A stretch of 64,000 bases of DNA from JBEKCP01 sp049509515 (GTDB lineage Bacteria; Planctomycetota; Planctomycetia; Pirellulales; Thermoguttaceae): positions 1-64,000 of the forward strand of contig JBEKZV010000007.1 of the NCBI GenBank assembly GCA_049509515.1, in the 5' to 3' direction. The notes under the pieces are model-generated. The model saw only the letters and a program-made list of their open reading frames with translations. It made no database searches and was not told the DNA's origin. Of this stretch, positions 36,049-43,184 are shown in pieces. Position numbers and translations under genes: made by a program. The stretch's first letter is position 1. The number at the start of each line of letters is the position of its first letter.

Positions 36049-36930
36049 ATGTATTTTCTCTACGTCGATGAATCGGGGACCCTTGACCCCAGCACGTCGG
36101 GTGAACGCGCCGACGGCAGTACGTTTGCCAAGGAGCACCTCTACGTTCTTGCCGCAGTCTCGCTCTACGAGCGCAGGTGGCACGGCTTTGAGAAAACGTT
36201 GAACAGGAAGAAGTGGGAGCTGATCGACGTTATCCGGCGCAGCAGCGGAGGTGTGGGCAAGGGTGCAAGGCTTGAGCTGTCCGATTGCGAGGTCAAATCG
36301 ACCTGGATTCGGATTCCAAAGGAACGAAAGGCACGCCCGTTCCTTGCCGCGCTCACCGACCAGGAATTGAACCAACTGGTGGAGTTGTTCTACCAGCAGT
36401 TGTCGCACCACTTCATGCGGGTGTTCGCGGTTGTTGTTGATAAGCGGTGCCTTCACGGTTACATGGACGCCGCCAAGATGCACCGCAAGGCATGGGAGTT
36501 GCTGCTCGAACGGGCCGAAGCGTTTCTCCGGGAAGAGCACCCGAAGCACCAGGGTATCCTCATTACTGACGACGTGAGCAGGGAGCGAAACCGAAGCCTC
36601 GCAATGAAGCATGCCTACATTCAATCGGAGGGGACCGCATCGGGCACCTGGCTGACCCACATAGCCGAGATGCCGCTGTTTGTGCGAAGCGAGCTGTCCA
36701 ACGGGGTACAACTCGCCGACCTGCTGGCCTACAACGTCTACCGCTGCTTCCGCTATGAAGACCCGGACTACCCATTCTTCGTCAAGACGCTGCCGCACCT
36801 GTGGGCTTCCCCGGATTCACCGGGCGGGCCGCTCGGGGGCTTGCGGGTGTTTCCCCCGGAGAGCACGCTGACCGCGCTCTTGGGAATGCTGGCAACAAGA
36901 AGGGCCAGCAGCAACGCCGCTGGCCCTTGA
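36049..36930 (+). CDS. DUF3800 protein, 293 aa
   Basis: Begins MYFLYVDESGTLDPS, the DUF3800 hallmark (acidic residues of an RNase-H-like fold), and ends its core with SNGVQLADLLAYNVYRCF, the second hallmark. ILITDDVSRERN carries further acidic residues. DUF3800 proteins are frequent on phages, plasmids and in variable regions near defence genes; catalytic activity is not established. It pairs with the 257-aa gene. Likely cargo with a defence or host-interaction role (inference). Confidence 0.8.
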   Translation: MYFLYVDESGTLDPSTSGERADGSTFAKEHLYVLAAVSLYERRWHGFEKTLNRKKWELIDVIRRSSGGVGKGARLELSDCEVKSTWIRIPKERKARPFLAALTDQELNQLVELFYQQLSHHFMRVFAVVVDKRCLHGYMDAAKMHRKAWELLLERAEAFLREEHPKHQGILITDDVSRERNRSLAMKHAYIQSEGTASGTWLTHIAEMPLFVRSELSNGVQLADLLAYNVYRCFRYEDPDYPFFVKTLPHLWASPDSPGGPLGGLRVFPPESTLTALLGMLATRRASSNAAGP

Positions 36931-37233
36931 CAAACAATGCGGTCCGGCTGGGTTGCCCATATCGAGCCCACAAGGGGCACCGGACTCTTGTAGTATAACA
37001 TCTTCGGCCGTCTTGGCAACAGGCCAACAGTTGAACCGGACCAAACCGGATTTTCGCAAGAAATCCGGTTTGGCCGCGTTATCCCGCAACCGTAACGCAT
37101 GTAACAGGTTGCGCTCTTCCAGCCACCAGGCCCCAGCGGTCCGTTTTGGTCCGTTTTGTGGTCCGTAGGTGGCGCGCTTGGGCCGGCGTGGGGCACGCCG
37201 GACAACACGCCCCAAACCACGAAAGGACCTGGT
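36931..37233. other. Intergenic with a terminator-like hairpin and GGTCCGTTTT repeats
   Basis: AAACCGGATTT (37043-37053), a 7-base loop, AAATCCGGTTT (37061-37071) is a perfect 11-bp hairpin, probably a terminator of the cargo transcript. 37138-37168 carries three GGTCCGT units, two followed by TTT, just upstream of the AlpA-like gene and possibly operator sites. Confidence 0.55.
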
Positions 37234-37479
37234 ATGACCGATGTTTCTACGCTGGCAGGGGCGCAACCCGTCCCCGGGCGCCGGCTGGGCGACGTGCAAA
37301 CCGTCGCCGCGATGCTCGCCTGTTCTCCCCGTCACGTCTACCGGCTGGCCGACGCCGACCGGATGCCCCGGCCGCTCCGGTTGGGGACCCTGGTGCGGTG
37401 GGACCTCGACGCCATCGACAGGTGGATTCAAGCCGGCTGCCCCGCTGTCCGCTCTGCGCGGGGAGGGGCGAAGCCATGA
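37234..37479 (+). CDS. AlpA-like helix-turn-helix protein (probable excisionase/regulator)
   Basis: 81 residues from ATG 37234 with GAAAGGA upstream. The MerR/HTH_17-type pattern LGDVQTVAAMLACSPRHVYR, LADADRMPRPLRLGTLVRWD, LDAIDRWIQAGCP is typical of small excisionases and AlpA regulators of integrative elements. Its stop overlaps the next start (ATGA), so it heads a replication-type operon. It probably directs excision with the integrase or regulates the promoter upstream. Confidence 0.8.
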   Translation: MTDVSTLAGAQPVPGRRLGDVQTVAAMLACSPRHVYRLADADRMPRPLRLGTLVRWDLDAIDRWIQAGCPAVRSARGGAKP

Positions 37480-37949
37480 AGGTGCCACGCAACACTGCCG
37501 CCGGCACCGCCGCCGGCGCGAAGCTCAAGGGCGATGCTCTGGCATTGCTGGGGGCTCGACGCGAAATCTACGTCCGCCGTGGCCGCCGGGCGCTGCTGCA
37601 AGCGATGCTCGACGGGAACGGCACCGCAACGGCCGACGATGTACACGCTGCTATCGACGTGCCGGCGGACCTTGACCCGCGGTGGCTCGGCGCGATACCT
37701 GGCCGACTCGCTTATGACGGGGTGATCGCCGCCGCCGGCTTTGTCCGCTCGGCACGCGCGGAACGTCATGCCTGTTGGCCGCAAGTGTGGCGGCTGCTCG
37801 ATCGCGCCGCCGCCGAGCGCTGGCTGGCGGCTCACCCGGAACTGCCGGAACCCGCCGCCGACCGGGGCAACGACTCGCAAGGTGTTCTCTTCCCGGCCGA
37901 CCTCACAAACGAGCCGACCCCGCCGGATGCCGCCGGCAGGGTCGGGTGA
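37476..37949 (+). CDS. Small predicted winged-helix protein of the element, 157 aa
   Basis: ATG 37476 with GGGGAGGGG upstream, overlapping the AlpA-like stop. Residues 40-105 (ALLQAMLDGNGTATADDVHA, WLGAIPGRLAYDGVIAAAGF) suggest a winged helix of the kind found before replication proteins in planctomycete elements; the C-terminus is disordered. Its stop overlaps the GTG start of the polymerase-like gene. It could load or regulate that protein (inference). Confidence 0.55.
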   Translation: MKVPRNTAAGTAAGAKLKGDALALLGARREIYVRRGRRALLQAMLDGNGTATADDVHAAIDVPADLDPRWLGAIPGRLAYDGVIAAAGFVRSARAERHACWPQVWRLLDRAAAERWLAAHPELPEPAADRGNDSQGVLFPADLTNEPTPPDAAGRVG

Positions 37950-39400
37950 AAGGGTATCGCGCTGCCGTGAAGCCTACACCGCAACCGCTTGGCCGCCAAG
38001 CCGGGGCTGTGTCGGTTTGGTGCCCGGAGAACCTCGACGTTGGCCGCCTACTGGCCGCCTTCGGCCGGCGCACCGCGGAGGGTGTGTTGTGGCTCGGGCA
38101 CTGTGTCTTGAGCAGCCTTGCCGACGATGCCCGCTGCCGCGACACCGGCCGCGCACACTTGCGGACAGACTATCTCCGCAAGATTGTCGGCCGGCACCAG
38201 CTTGATGCCGTGCGCGATGCGGCACGGCAGATCGGCTACGTCGAGCGCGGCCGGTCGTATCGTGCCGGCACCCGCAGCCAAGCCTACTGGATTCTGCCGC
38301 CTTATGACCACGCTGCGCTGGTGCGGCACCGGGTCATGCACCCCGCGCTCCGCGACAATATCCGCAGTTGGCGCGAAGCGCAACGCCGGGAGACTTGGGA
38401 GCGGATCGAACGGGGGGAAATGCCGGTCGCCGCGGCAGTCTGCCGGCACCTATGGTGGAACCTGCAAAGGGTCCGGCTCGACACCGACATTCGCTTCCCC
38501 GAGGCCATGCACCCCGCCCACCAGATTGCCGTGGAGCAGATTCGGCATGGGGAGCTGCGGTTCAAGGTGGACGCCTACGGGCGAATACACACAAACCTGA
38601 CGAACCTGCCGAAGCTGTTGCGGCCATACCTCAGTGTCGATGGCGGGCGGCTCGCAAATGTCGATATCAGCGAATCGCAGCCACTCTTCTTTGGGATTGC
38701 GTTGGCCAACATAAGGGCAGGGAGAGAGGCCAACAGCCACCAGCAAACCCGACACGCCAACCAACAGCCACCATGCGGCCCGGGACGAGGGGAGACGAGA
38801 CGGCGGGAGAGGGAGGTGGGAGGCGGCGGAGAAGGGAAGGGGACGCCGGCACCCGCCCTTATGTTGGACAATACTATGTTGGCCAATACTATGTTGGACA
38901 ACCCTGCCCGCCTTGCGGGTGGACTCGACCGCGACCGGCTGCCGGCCGACCATCGGCGATACCTGGAACTGTGCGAACGGCGGGGCTTGTACCAGGCCGT
39001 CGCCGACCAGCTCGGCACAACACGGGACGTGGCCAAGCGGCGGGTTATGGTGGCCCTGTTTGACCGCCCATGGCGCCGCAACATGGTGTGTGAGGCCCTG
39101 GCGGGGCTTTTCCCCGGGGTCATGGCCGGCATTGCGGAGATCAAGCGGCCGGACCACCGCCGGCTGGCCCACTTCGCCCAACGGGTCGAAAGCGGGTTCA
39201 TGTTCGGGCGGGTGGTGCCGAGGATCATGCGGGAGAGGCCGGACCTGTTCATCTCCACGATTCACGATTCGATTCTGACGCCGGCCGGGGATGGCGAGTT
39301 TGTCCGCGGGGTAATGCTCGACGAATTCGCCCAACTTGGCGTGTCACCGCAAGTGAAGATCGAGCCGTGCTCGGCTGCGGTCCGCGCCGCCCCACCGTGA
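37946..39400 (+). CDS. Divergent family-A DNA polymerase-like protein, 484 aa
   Basis: GTG 37946 overlaps the previous stop (GTGA). Three segments align by eye with polymerase A motifs in the correct order: motif A as NVDISESQPLFF (Asp240), preceded by IHTNLTNLPKLLRPYLSVDG; motif B as RDVAKRRVMVALF (Arg360, Lys364); motif C as STIHDSILTP (His440-Asp441). There is no 3'-5' or 5'-3' exonuclease domain. Between A and B lies a disordered insert (about 260-320) that contains a 15-bp triple DNA repeat. The N-terminal 230 residues are helical and unassigned. I infer a minimal replicative polymerase or primase-polymerase for the element. Tertiary placement is by eye, so activity is unproven. Confidence 0.6.
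   Translation: MKGYRAAVKPTPQPLGRQAGAVSVWCPENLDVGRLLAAFGRRTAEGVLWLGHCVLSSLADDARCRDTGRAHLRTDYLRKIVGRHQLDAVRDAARQIGYVERGRSYRAGTRSQAYWILPPYDHAALVRHRVMHPALRDNIRSWREAQRRETWERIERGEMPVAAAVCRHLWWNLQRVRLDTDIRFPEAMHPAHQIAVEQIRHGELRFKVDAYGRIHTNLTNLPKLLRPYLSVDGGRLANVDISESQPLFFGIALANIRAGREANSHQQTRHANQQPPCGPGRGETRRREREVGGGGEGKGTPAPALMLDNTMLANTMLDNPARLAGGLDRDRLPADHRRYLELCERRGLYQAVADQLGTTRDVAKRRVMVALFDRPWRRNMVCEALAGLFPGVMAGIAEIKRPDHRRLAHFAQRVESGFMFGRVVPRIMRERPDLFISTIHDSILTPAGDGEFVRGVMLDEFAQLGVSPQVKIEPCSAAVRAAPP
38860..38904. repeat. Three tandem 15-bp repeats, iteron-like
   Basis: TATGTTGGACAATAC at 38860-38874, TATGTTGGCCAATAC at 38875-38889, TATGTTGGACAACCC at 38890-38904. They encode the repeated MLDNT/MLANT of the polymerase-like protein. 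They are AT-richer than their surroundings and could be an origin or initiator-binding site. Confidence 0.6.
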
Positions 39401-39427
39401 TTCGGAGAGAATTCCGCGGGAGGCCGC

Positions 39428-39456
39428 TTGACAGAATCGCCGATACTTGCTAGAAA
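39428..39456 (+). promoter_or_regulatory. Predicted sigma-70 promoter giving a leaderless transcript
   Basis: TTGACA (39428-39433), 17 bases, TAGAAA (39451-39456). The regulator's ATG starts at 39464, only seven bases past the -10 box, so transcription would begin at or next to the start codon. Confidence 0.65.
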
Positions 39457-39463
39457 GACAGTA

Positions 39464-39679
39464 ATGAGCAAGCCCAAGCTGAAACCGACCATGACCGACG
39501 TGTTGAAAGCCGCAATCGAACAAGGCGGAATTTCAAGATACCGCATCGCGCGGGAAACGGGGATTCTTGAAACCTCCCTAAGCCGGTTCATGCGGGGCGA
39601 AACGTCCCTTCGGCTCGACAAGGCCGACGTGCTGGCCGACTACTTGGGGTTGGAACTGGTCAAACGAAAGGCGAAGTGA
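39464..39679 (+). CDS. XRE-type helix-turn-helix regulator, 71 aa
   Basis: MSKPKLKPTMTDVLKAAIEQ, then GGISRYRIARETGILETSLS and RFMRGETSLRLDKADVLADY: a complete XRE/Cro HTH (about residues 20-65) and little else. It has its own strong promoter and no leader; the integrase starts four bases after its stop. It probably controls integrase expression, as phage-like repressors do. Confidence 0.8.
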   Translation: MSKPKLKPTMTDVLKAAIEQGGISRYRIARETGILETSLSRFMRGETSLRLDKADVLADYLGLELVKRKAK

Positions 39680-39682
39680 ATC

Positions 39683-41473
39683 ATGGGCACAGTCTACAAG
39701 AAGACCGCAACCAAGCCGCTGCCGGCCGGGGCGAAGATCATCGTCCGCAAGGGGCAACGGCTGGCCGAGTGGATCGACGCGAAGGGGAAGCGCCGGACGG
39801 CACCCGTTATCGTCGGGAGGGATGGCACCGACCGGGTTGTGATTACCGCTCGGACCTACACCGCAAAGTATCGGGACGGCTCGGGGATCGTCCGGGAAGT
39901 GGCAACGGGGTGCCGCGACGAAACGGCCGCGCGATCGGTGCTCACCGAACTGGGGAAGCGGGCCGACAAGGTGCGCTCGGGGATCCGCTCGGGGGCCGAA
40001 GATGCGGTTATCGACCATCAGACTACGCCACTGGCTGAACACGTCGGCGTCTACGTTGACCATCAGAGGGCGAAGGGCGTTACCGAACGGCAAATCGTCG
40101 ATGTTCGCGCCCGGATCGACCGCGTAGCGCAGGACTGCGGATTCAACCGGCTGGCCGACTTGTCGGGCACCGCCTTGGAAAAGTGGCTGGCGGCGCGTCA
40201 GGCGGAAGGCATGGGGGCGCGAAGCCGCAACGTCTACCGCGGGGCGTGGCTGGGCTTCGGCAACTGGTGCGTCAAGACCGGCCGCCTCCTGTCGAATCCC
40301 GTTGCCAACGTGCCGAAGGCCGACGAACACGCCGACCGCCGCCGGCAACGCCGGGCGCTCGCCGAAGACGAGTTGCGCCGCTTGCTCGACGTGGCGCGCC
40401 GTCGGCCGCTGGTGGACGCCATGACGATCCGGCGGGGCAAGAGGCAGGGCGAAGCGGTTGCCGTGCTCCGGCAGGAAACCCGCCGCCGGCTGGAATGGCT
40501 GGGGCGGGAGCGGGCCTTGATCTACAAGACCCTGGTGCTCACCGGACTTCGCAAGGGCGAACTGGCTTCGCTCACCGCTGGGCAACTGGTGCTCGACGCC
40601 GACCCGCCTTTCCTGGTGCTCGACGCGGCCGACGAGAAGAACCGGGAGGGCTCGACGATACCCATTCGGGCAGACCTTGCCGCCGACCTTCGCCAGTGGC
40701 TTGCGGACAAGGCACAGGCCGCGCAGGAAGCCGCCCGGGACGTGCCGGCCGTGGCCTTTGACCCAAACCACCTGAAGCCGGGGGACCAGCGCCAGGGCGA
40801 AGCCGGGGGCCTTGCCGGACCCGGAGGGTGCCCCGTCTTGCGGTTGCCGGCCGCCGCCCGGGCACCGTGCGCAGCATGGTCGCTGCCGCCCGATACCCCG
40901 GTCTTCACCGTGCCGGCCGGGCTGGTGCGAATCCTTGACCGTGACTTGAAGCTCGCCGGGATTCCCAAGCGGGATGATCGGGGCCGGACGGTTGACGTTC
41001 ACGCGCTGCGCCACACCTTCGGCACCCTCTTGAGCAAAGGCGGGGTTGCCCCGCGCACGGCACAAGCCGCGATGCGTCATTCGACGATCAACCTGACCAT
41101 GAACACCTACACCGATCCGCGCTTACTCGACGTGGCGGGGGCGATGGAAGCTCTGCCGGCCCTGCCTCTTGTGGGAGGGTCGGCAACGGATGCCGTCGCC
41201 GCAAGGGCAACGGGGACCGACAATTCGGCCGCCGGCCAGTTTGCACCAGGGTTTGCACCAGCTACCGGCAAATCGTGTATATTGGGGTCAATTGTGGACA
41301 AGGTAGCGGGCGCGGCCGATGAACCCCGGGAAGTCGTGGCCGTCGCCGCAAGTGCTTGCCCCGTCAAACGCAACAACCCGCTGACAAGGGCTGTCAACGG
41401 GTTGTTGAAAGTGGAGACGACCGGGATCGAACCGGCAACCTCCTGCTTGCAAAGCAGGCGCTCTCCCAACTGA
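39683..41473 (+). CDS. Tyrosine site-specific recombinase (integrase) of the tRNA-Ala element
   Basis: 596 residues in the integrated state. SAM-like core-binding domain about 110-210; catalytic domain with Arg in LTGLRKGELASL, His-x2-Arg in VHALRHTFGTLL, His in MRHSTINLT and the nucleophile Tyr in MNTYTDPRLL. A GGGCACC hairpin element inserts residues AARAPCAAWS in frame near 392-400 without disturbing the motifs. The last 20 residues (VETTGIEPATSCLQSRRSPN) are read from the tRNA gene. In the excised circle the frame instead continues into 33113-33395. A stem-loop at 41371-41407 lies inside the 3' end. Translationally linked to the XRE gene. Confidence 0.92.
   Translation: MGTVYKKTATKPLPAGAKIIVRKGQRLAEWIDAKGKRRTAPVIVGRDGTDRVVITARTYTAKYRDGSGIVREVATGCRDETAARSVLTELGKRADKVRSGIRSGAEDAVIDHQTTPLAEHVGVYVDHQRAKGVTERQIVDVRARIDRVAQDCGFNRLADLSGTALEKWLAARQAEGMGARSRNVYRGAWLGFGNWCVKTGRLLSNPVANVPKADEHADRRRQRRALAEDELRRLLDVARRRPLVDAMTIRRGKRQGEAVAVLRQETRRRLEWLGRERALIYKTLVLTGLRKGELASLTAGQLVLDADPPFLVLDAADEKNREGSTIPIRADLAADLRQWLADKAQAAQEAARDVPAVAFDPNHLKPGDQRQGEAGGLAGPGGCPVLRLPAAARAPCAAWSLPPDTPVFTVPAGLVRILDRDLKLAGIPKRDDRGRTVDVHALRHTFGTLLSKGGVAPRTAQAAMRHSTINLTMNTYTDPRLLDVAGAMEALPALPLVGGSATDAVAARATGTDNSAAGQFAPGFAPATGKSCILGSIVDKVAGAADEPREVVAVAASACPVKRNNPLTRAVNGLLKVETTGIEPATSCLQSRRSPN
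40860..40882 (+). repeat. GGGCACC/GGTCG hairpin element inside the integrase gene
   Basis: GGGC-ACCGTGC-GCA-GCATGGT-CG, in frame, between two catalytic-domain blocks. It shows that the repeat was active in, or was carried by, mobile DNA. Confidence 0.65.
41239..41262 (+). promoter_or_regulatory. Candidate integrase arm-type site, right end
   Basis: GTTTGCACC twice in tandem, 148 bases from the attachment core; 23 of 24 bases equal those at 33168-33191. Here it codes for QFAPGFAPA of the integrase. Confidence 0.5.
41371..41407. terminator. Stem-loop downstream of tRNA-Ala
   Basis: CAACAACCCG (41371-41380) pairs perfectly with CGGGTTGTTG (41398-41407), with an inner TGACA/TGTCA stem. Read on the minus strand it follows the tRNA 3' end by four bases and is followed by GTTTG, so it fits a tRNA terminator carried by the element. 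Confidence 0.55.
41410..41457. repeat. Right attachment repeat (attR) within tRNA-Ala
   Basis: 48-bp identical copy of 33065-33112. It forms the 3' part of the intact tRNA, so insertion restores the gene. Confidence 0.9.
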
Positions 41474-41484
41474 GCTACGTCCCC
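41412..41484 (-). tRNA. tRNA-Ala (anticodon UGC)
   Basis: 73 bases on the minus strand starting GGGGACGTAGCTCAGTTGGG. Acceptor stem GGGGACG/CGTCTCC with one G-U pair, D-stem GCTC/GAGC, anticodon stem CCTGC/GCAGG with loop TTTGCAA (anticodon TGC), T-stem GCCGG/CCGGT with loop TTCGATC. CCA is not encoded. Its 3' part is the integration site of the element. Confidence 0.95.
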
Positions 41485-41551
41485 GCCGTAACACTCAACC
41501 TATTAAATTACCACGACCAGGCTTCTCCGGCAAGATTGGGAGGTATCGATC

Positions 41552-42268
41552 ATGGCCGACGAACCCAGCCATCCCGAGGGAAACGACCCCGGGGGCCCGC
41601 ACGCGTTCGTTCAGGATTTTCAGCACAGCCCCGTGGGGGCGCGGCTCCCGGAGAAGGTCGGGCGGGGGGTGTTCTCCACGGCGATCATGCTCTTGCAGAC
41701 GCACGACTTGTTCCTGCTGGACTACTTGTCGATGATGGTGGCACCGCAGCAGGTGGTGGCCCGGATCGTCATGACGGCCTCCAGTTTCATGCAATTCCTC
41801 GCCGCGCTGCGGACGAACGTGGCCAGCTACGAGGGGCAGTTCGGGCCGCTTTCCGGGCGACAAGGCATCGGGCCGGCCGGGCCGCGGCCTGCCCCCGCCG
41901 AACCCACCCAGGGCGTGGTCCACAGCCCGCCGTTGCCCGTGGGCCCCGGGACGCCTTCATCGCAAGCCCATCAAGCCGGCCCGACCGTCACGCCCCCCAA
42001 CATTACGGAACTCTACGAGCAGGTGAAGTTCCCCGAAGAAATCCTGCCCGGCGTCTTTGCCAACGCCGTGATGATCCGCCATACGCCGGAGGAGTTCTGC
42101 TTCGACTTCATCGCCAACCTGTTCCCGCGGCCCGTGGTGGTCAGCCGCGTGTACATGGCGGCGGGCCGGGTCCCGCTGTTGATGGAGGCAATGTCCAGTG
42201 CCGCCCGGCGGTACCAGCAGCACGGGCCGGGCGGTCCGCCGCCGCCCCCCGCGGAAAGCAGGGATTAG
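41552..42268 (+). CDS. Protein with two DUF3467 domains, 238 aa
   Basis: Two related halves: residues about 25-95 (VFSTAIMLLQTHDLFLLDYL ... VVARIVMTASSFMQFLAALR) and about 150-225 (EILPGVFANAVMIRHTPEEF, CFDFIANLFPRPVVVSRVYM), separated by a proline-rich linker. Each has the DUF3467 pattern, where a strand-rich core contains the D/F-FxxF segment. Function unknown. GGGAGG precedes the ATG. The stop TAG lies in the left arm of the inverted repeat at 42261. Confidence 0.75.
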   Translation: MADEPSHPEGNDPGGPHAFVQDFQHSPVGARLPEKVGRGVFSTAIMLLQTHDLFLLDYLSMMVAPQQVVARIVMTASSFMQFLAALRTNVASYEGQFGPLSGRQGIGPAGPRPAPAEPTQGVVHSPPLPVGPGTPSSQAHQAGPTVTPPNITELYEQVKFPEEILPGVFANAVMIRHTPEEFCFDFIANLFPRPVVVSRVYMAAGRVPLLMEAMSSAARRYQQHGPGGPPPPPAESRD

Positions 42269-42411
42269 GGATTGGGGATTGGTGTCTTAGGGCGCAACCT
42301 CCGTGCGTCTTGCGCGCATATTTTCGTTCAATCGCAAGTGAAAGTAGGCCAAACAGTTAGCGCGGAATTCAGCTTGCTAATCTCTAATCCCTAATCCCCA
42401 ATCCCTAATCC
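42261..42411. repeat. 151-bp unit bounded by 20-bp inverted repeats
   Basis: GGGATTAGGGATTGGGGATT at 42261-42280 and its exact reverse complement at 42392-42411, the latter embedded in further TAATCCC units. Non-coding, MITE-like. The left arm holds the stop codon of the DUF3467 gene. Confidence 0.7.
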
Positions 42412-42441
42412 CTTTGGTACAATGGCGGCATGGAGGGACCT

Positions 42442-43179
42442 ATGCGACAGCTACTTCTCGTGGCGGTTGGCGTTGTGGGCGTGACGGCCACCCTGGCGGT
42501 TTCGACCGGCCGGGCACAAGAGCCGCCACCCCGCTTGTGGCGGCGTTTGCAGGACAGAATAGCGGCCCAGCAGCAGCGGGCTCGCGAACAGCAGCCTCCC
42601 GACACCCGGGATGCCCGGAGTGTCGAGGACCCCCAGCAGCGGCAGGCCAACGACAACGAACGGGTTGCCAAGGCATACCGCGAGGTCCAGGAGAAATCTC
42701 GGCAGTATCAGGCGCAGGGGGACCGCCGGTCGTACCGTGACTGGCGGGACGCCTACGAGCGGTACCTCGATGCGCTGCGGGACCGCGACGAGGGGGTGTT
42801 GCGGTCTTGGCGGCAGTGGCAGCGCGAACATCCCGGAGTGGCGCCGCCGCCGGGAAGCCCGCTGGGCAGCGTCCCGCCGTACCGATTCGGGCCCATCCCG
42901 CCGGGGCCGATGGCCCGGCCGGCGCTGCCGCCCCTGCTCCCCATTCCCGAGCCGGACGGGGCCCCGATGGGCGGGACGCCCACCCCGGCCGTGCGCCCGA
43001 AGGCGGCCGGGCCGGCCGCCCCGCAGACGCCGGCCCCGCCGGTGCCGAATCCACAATTGGAAATCCCGGAGCCCGCGGACAGCCCGATCCCGCTCAAGCC
43101 GGTGCCTGCCGAGCCCGCCGCGCCTGCCGCGCCCGAAAAGCCGCCTCCGCCGAGCGGCTCGGGCCCGCACGAGGTGTGA
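42442..43179 (+). CDS. Secreted proline-rich protein, 245 aa
   Basis: ATG 42442 behind GGAGGG. Signal peptide MRQLLLVAVGVVGVTATLAVS, a charged helical middle (about 30-115, RLQDRIAAQQQRAREQQ, WRDAYERYLDALRDRDEGVL) that may form a coiled coil, and a proline/alanine-rich tail. Probably periplasmic or cell-surface; no family. Confidence 0.65.
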   Translation: MRQLLLVAVGVVGVTATLAVSTGRAQEPPPRLWRRLQDRIAAQQQRAREQQPPDTRDARSVEDPQQRQANDNERVAKAYREVQEKSRQYQAQGDRRSYRDWRDAYERYLDALRDRDEGVLRSWRQWQREHPGVAPPPGSPLGSVPPYRFGPIPPGPMARPALPPLLPIPEPDGAPMGGTPTPAVRPKAAGPAAPQTPAPPVPNPQLEIPEPADSPIPLKPVPAEPAAPAAPEKPPPPSGSGPHEV

Positions 43180-43184
43180 CGGTA

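Larger units (their letters stand above)
33066..41457. mobile_element. Integrative element in tRNA-Ala(UGC), about 8.35 kb
   Basis: Bounded by the 48-bp direct repeats at 33065-33112 and 41410-41457 (period 8345 bp). The integrase gene abuts the restored tRNA. Gene order left to right: displaced integrase tail, non-coding left end, exported zinc-finger protein, hypothetical, DUF3800 protein, AlpA-like regulator, small predicted winged-helix protein, polymerase-like protein, XRE regulator, integrase. No conjugation, capsid or relaxase gene is seen, so it is either mobilised by others or a minimal self-replicating integrative plasmid. Confidence 0.85.

Noticed and set aside
36049..36930. Known toxin or nuclease assignment for the DUF3800 protein
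   Set aside because: Only the fold-level signature is visible; activity of the family is not established.
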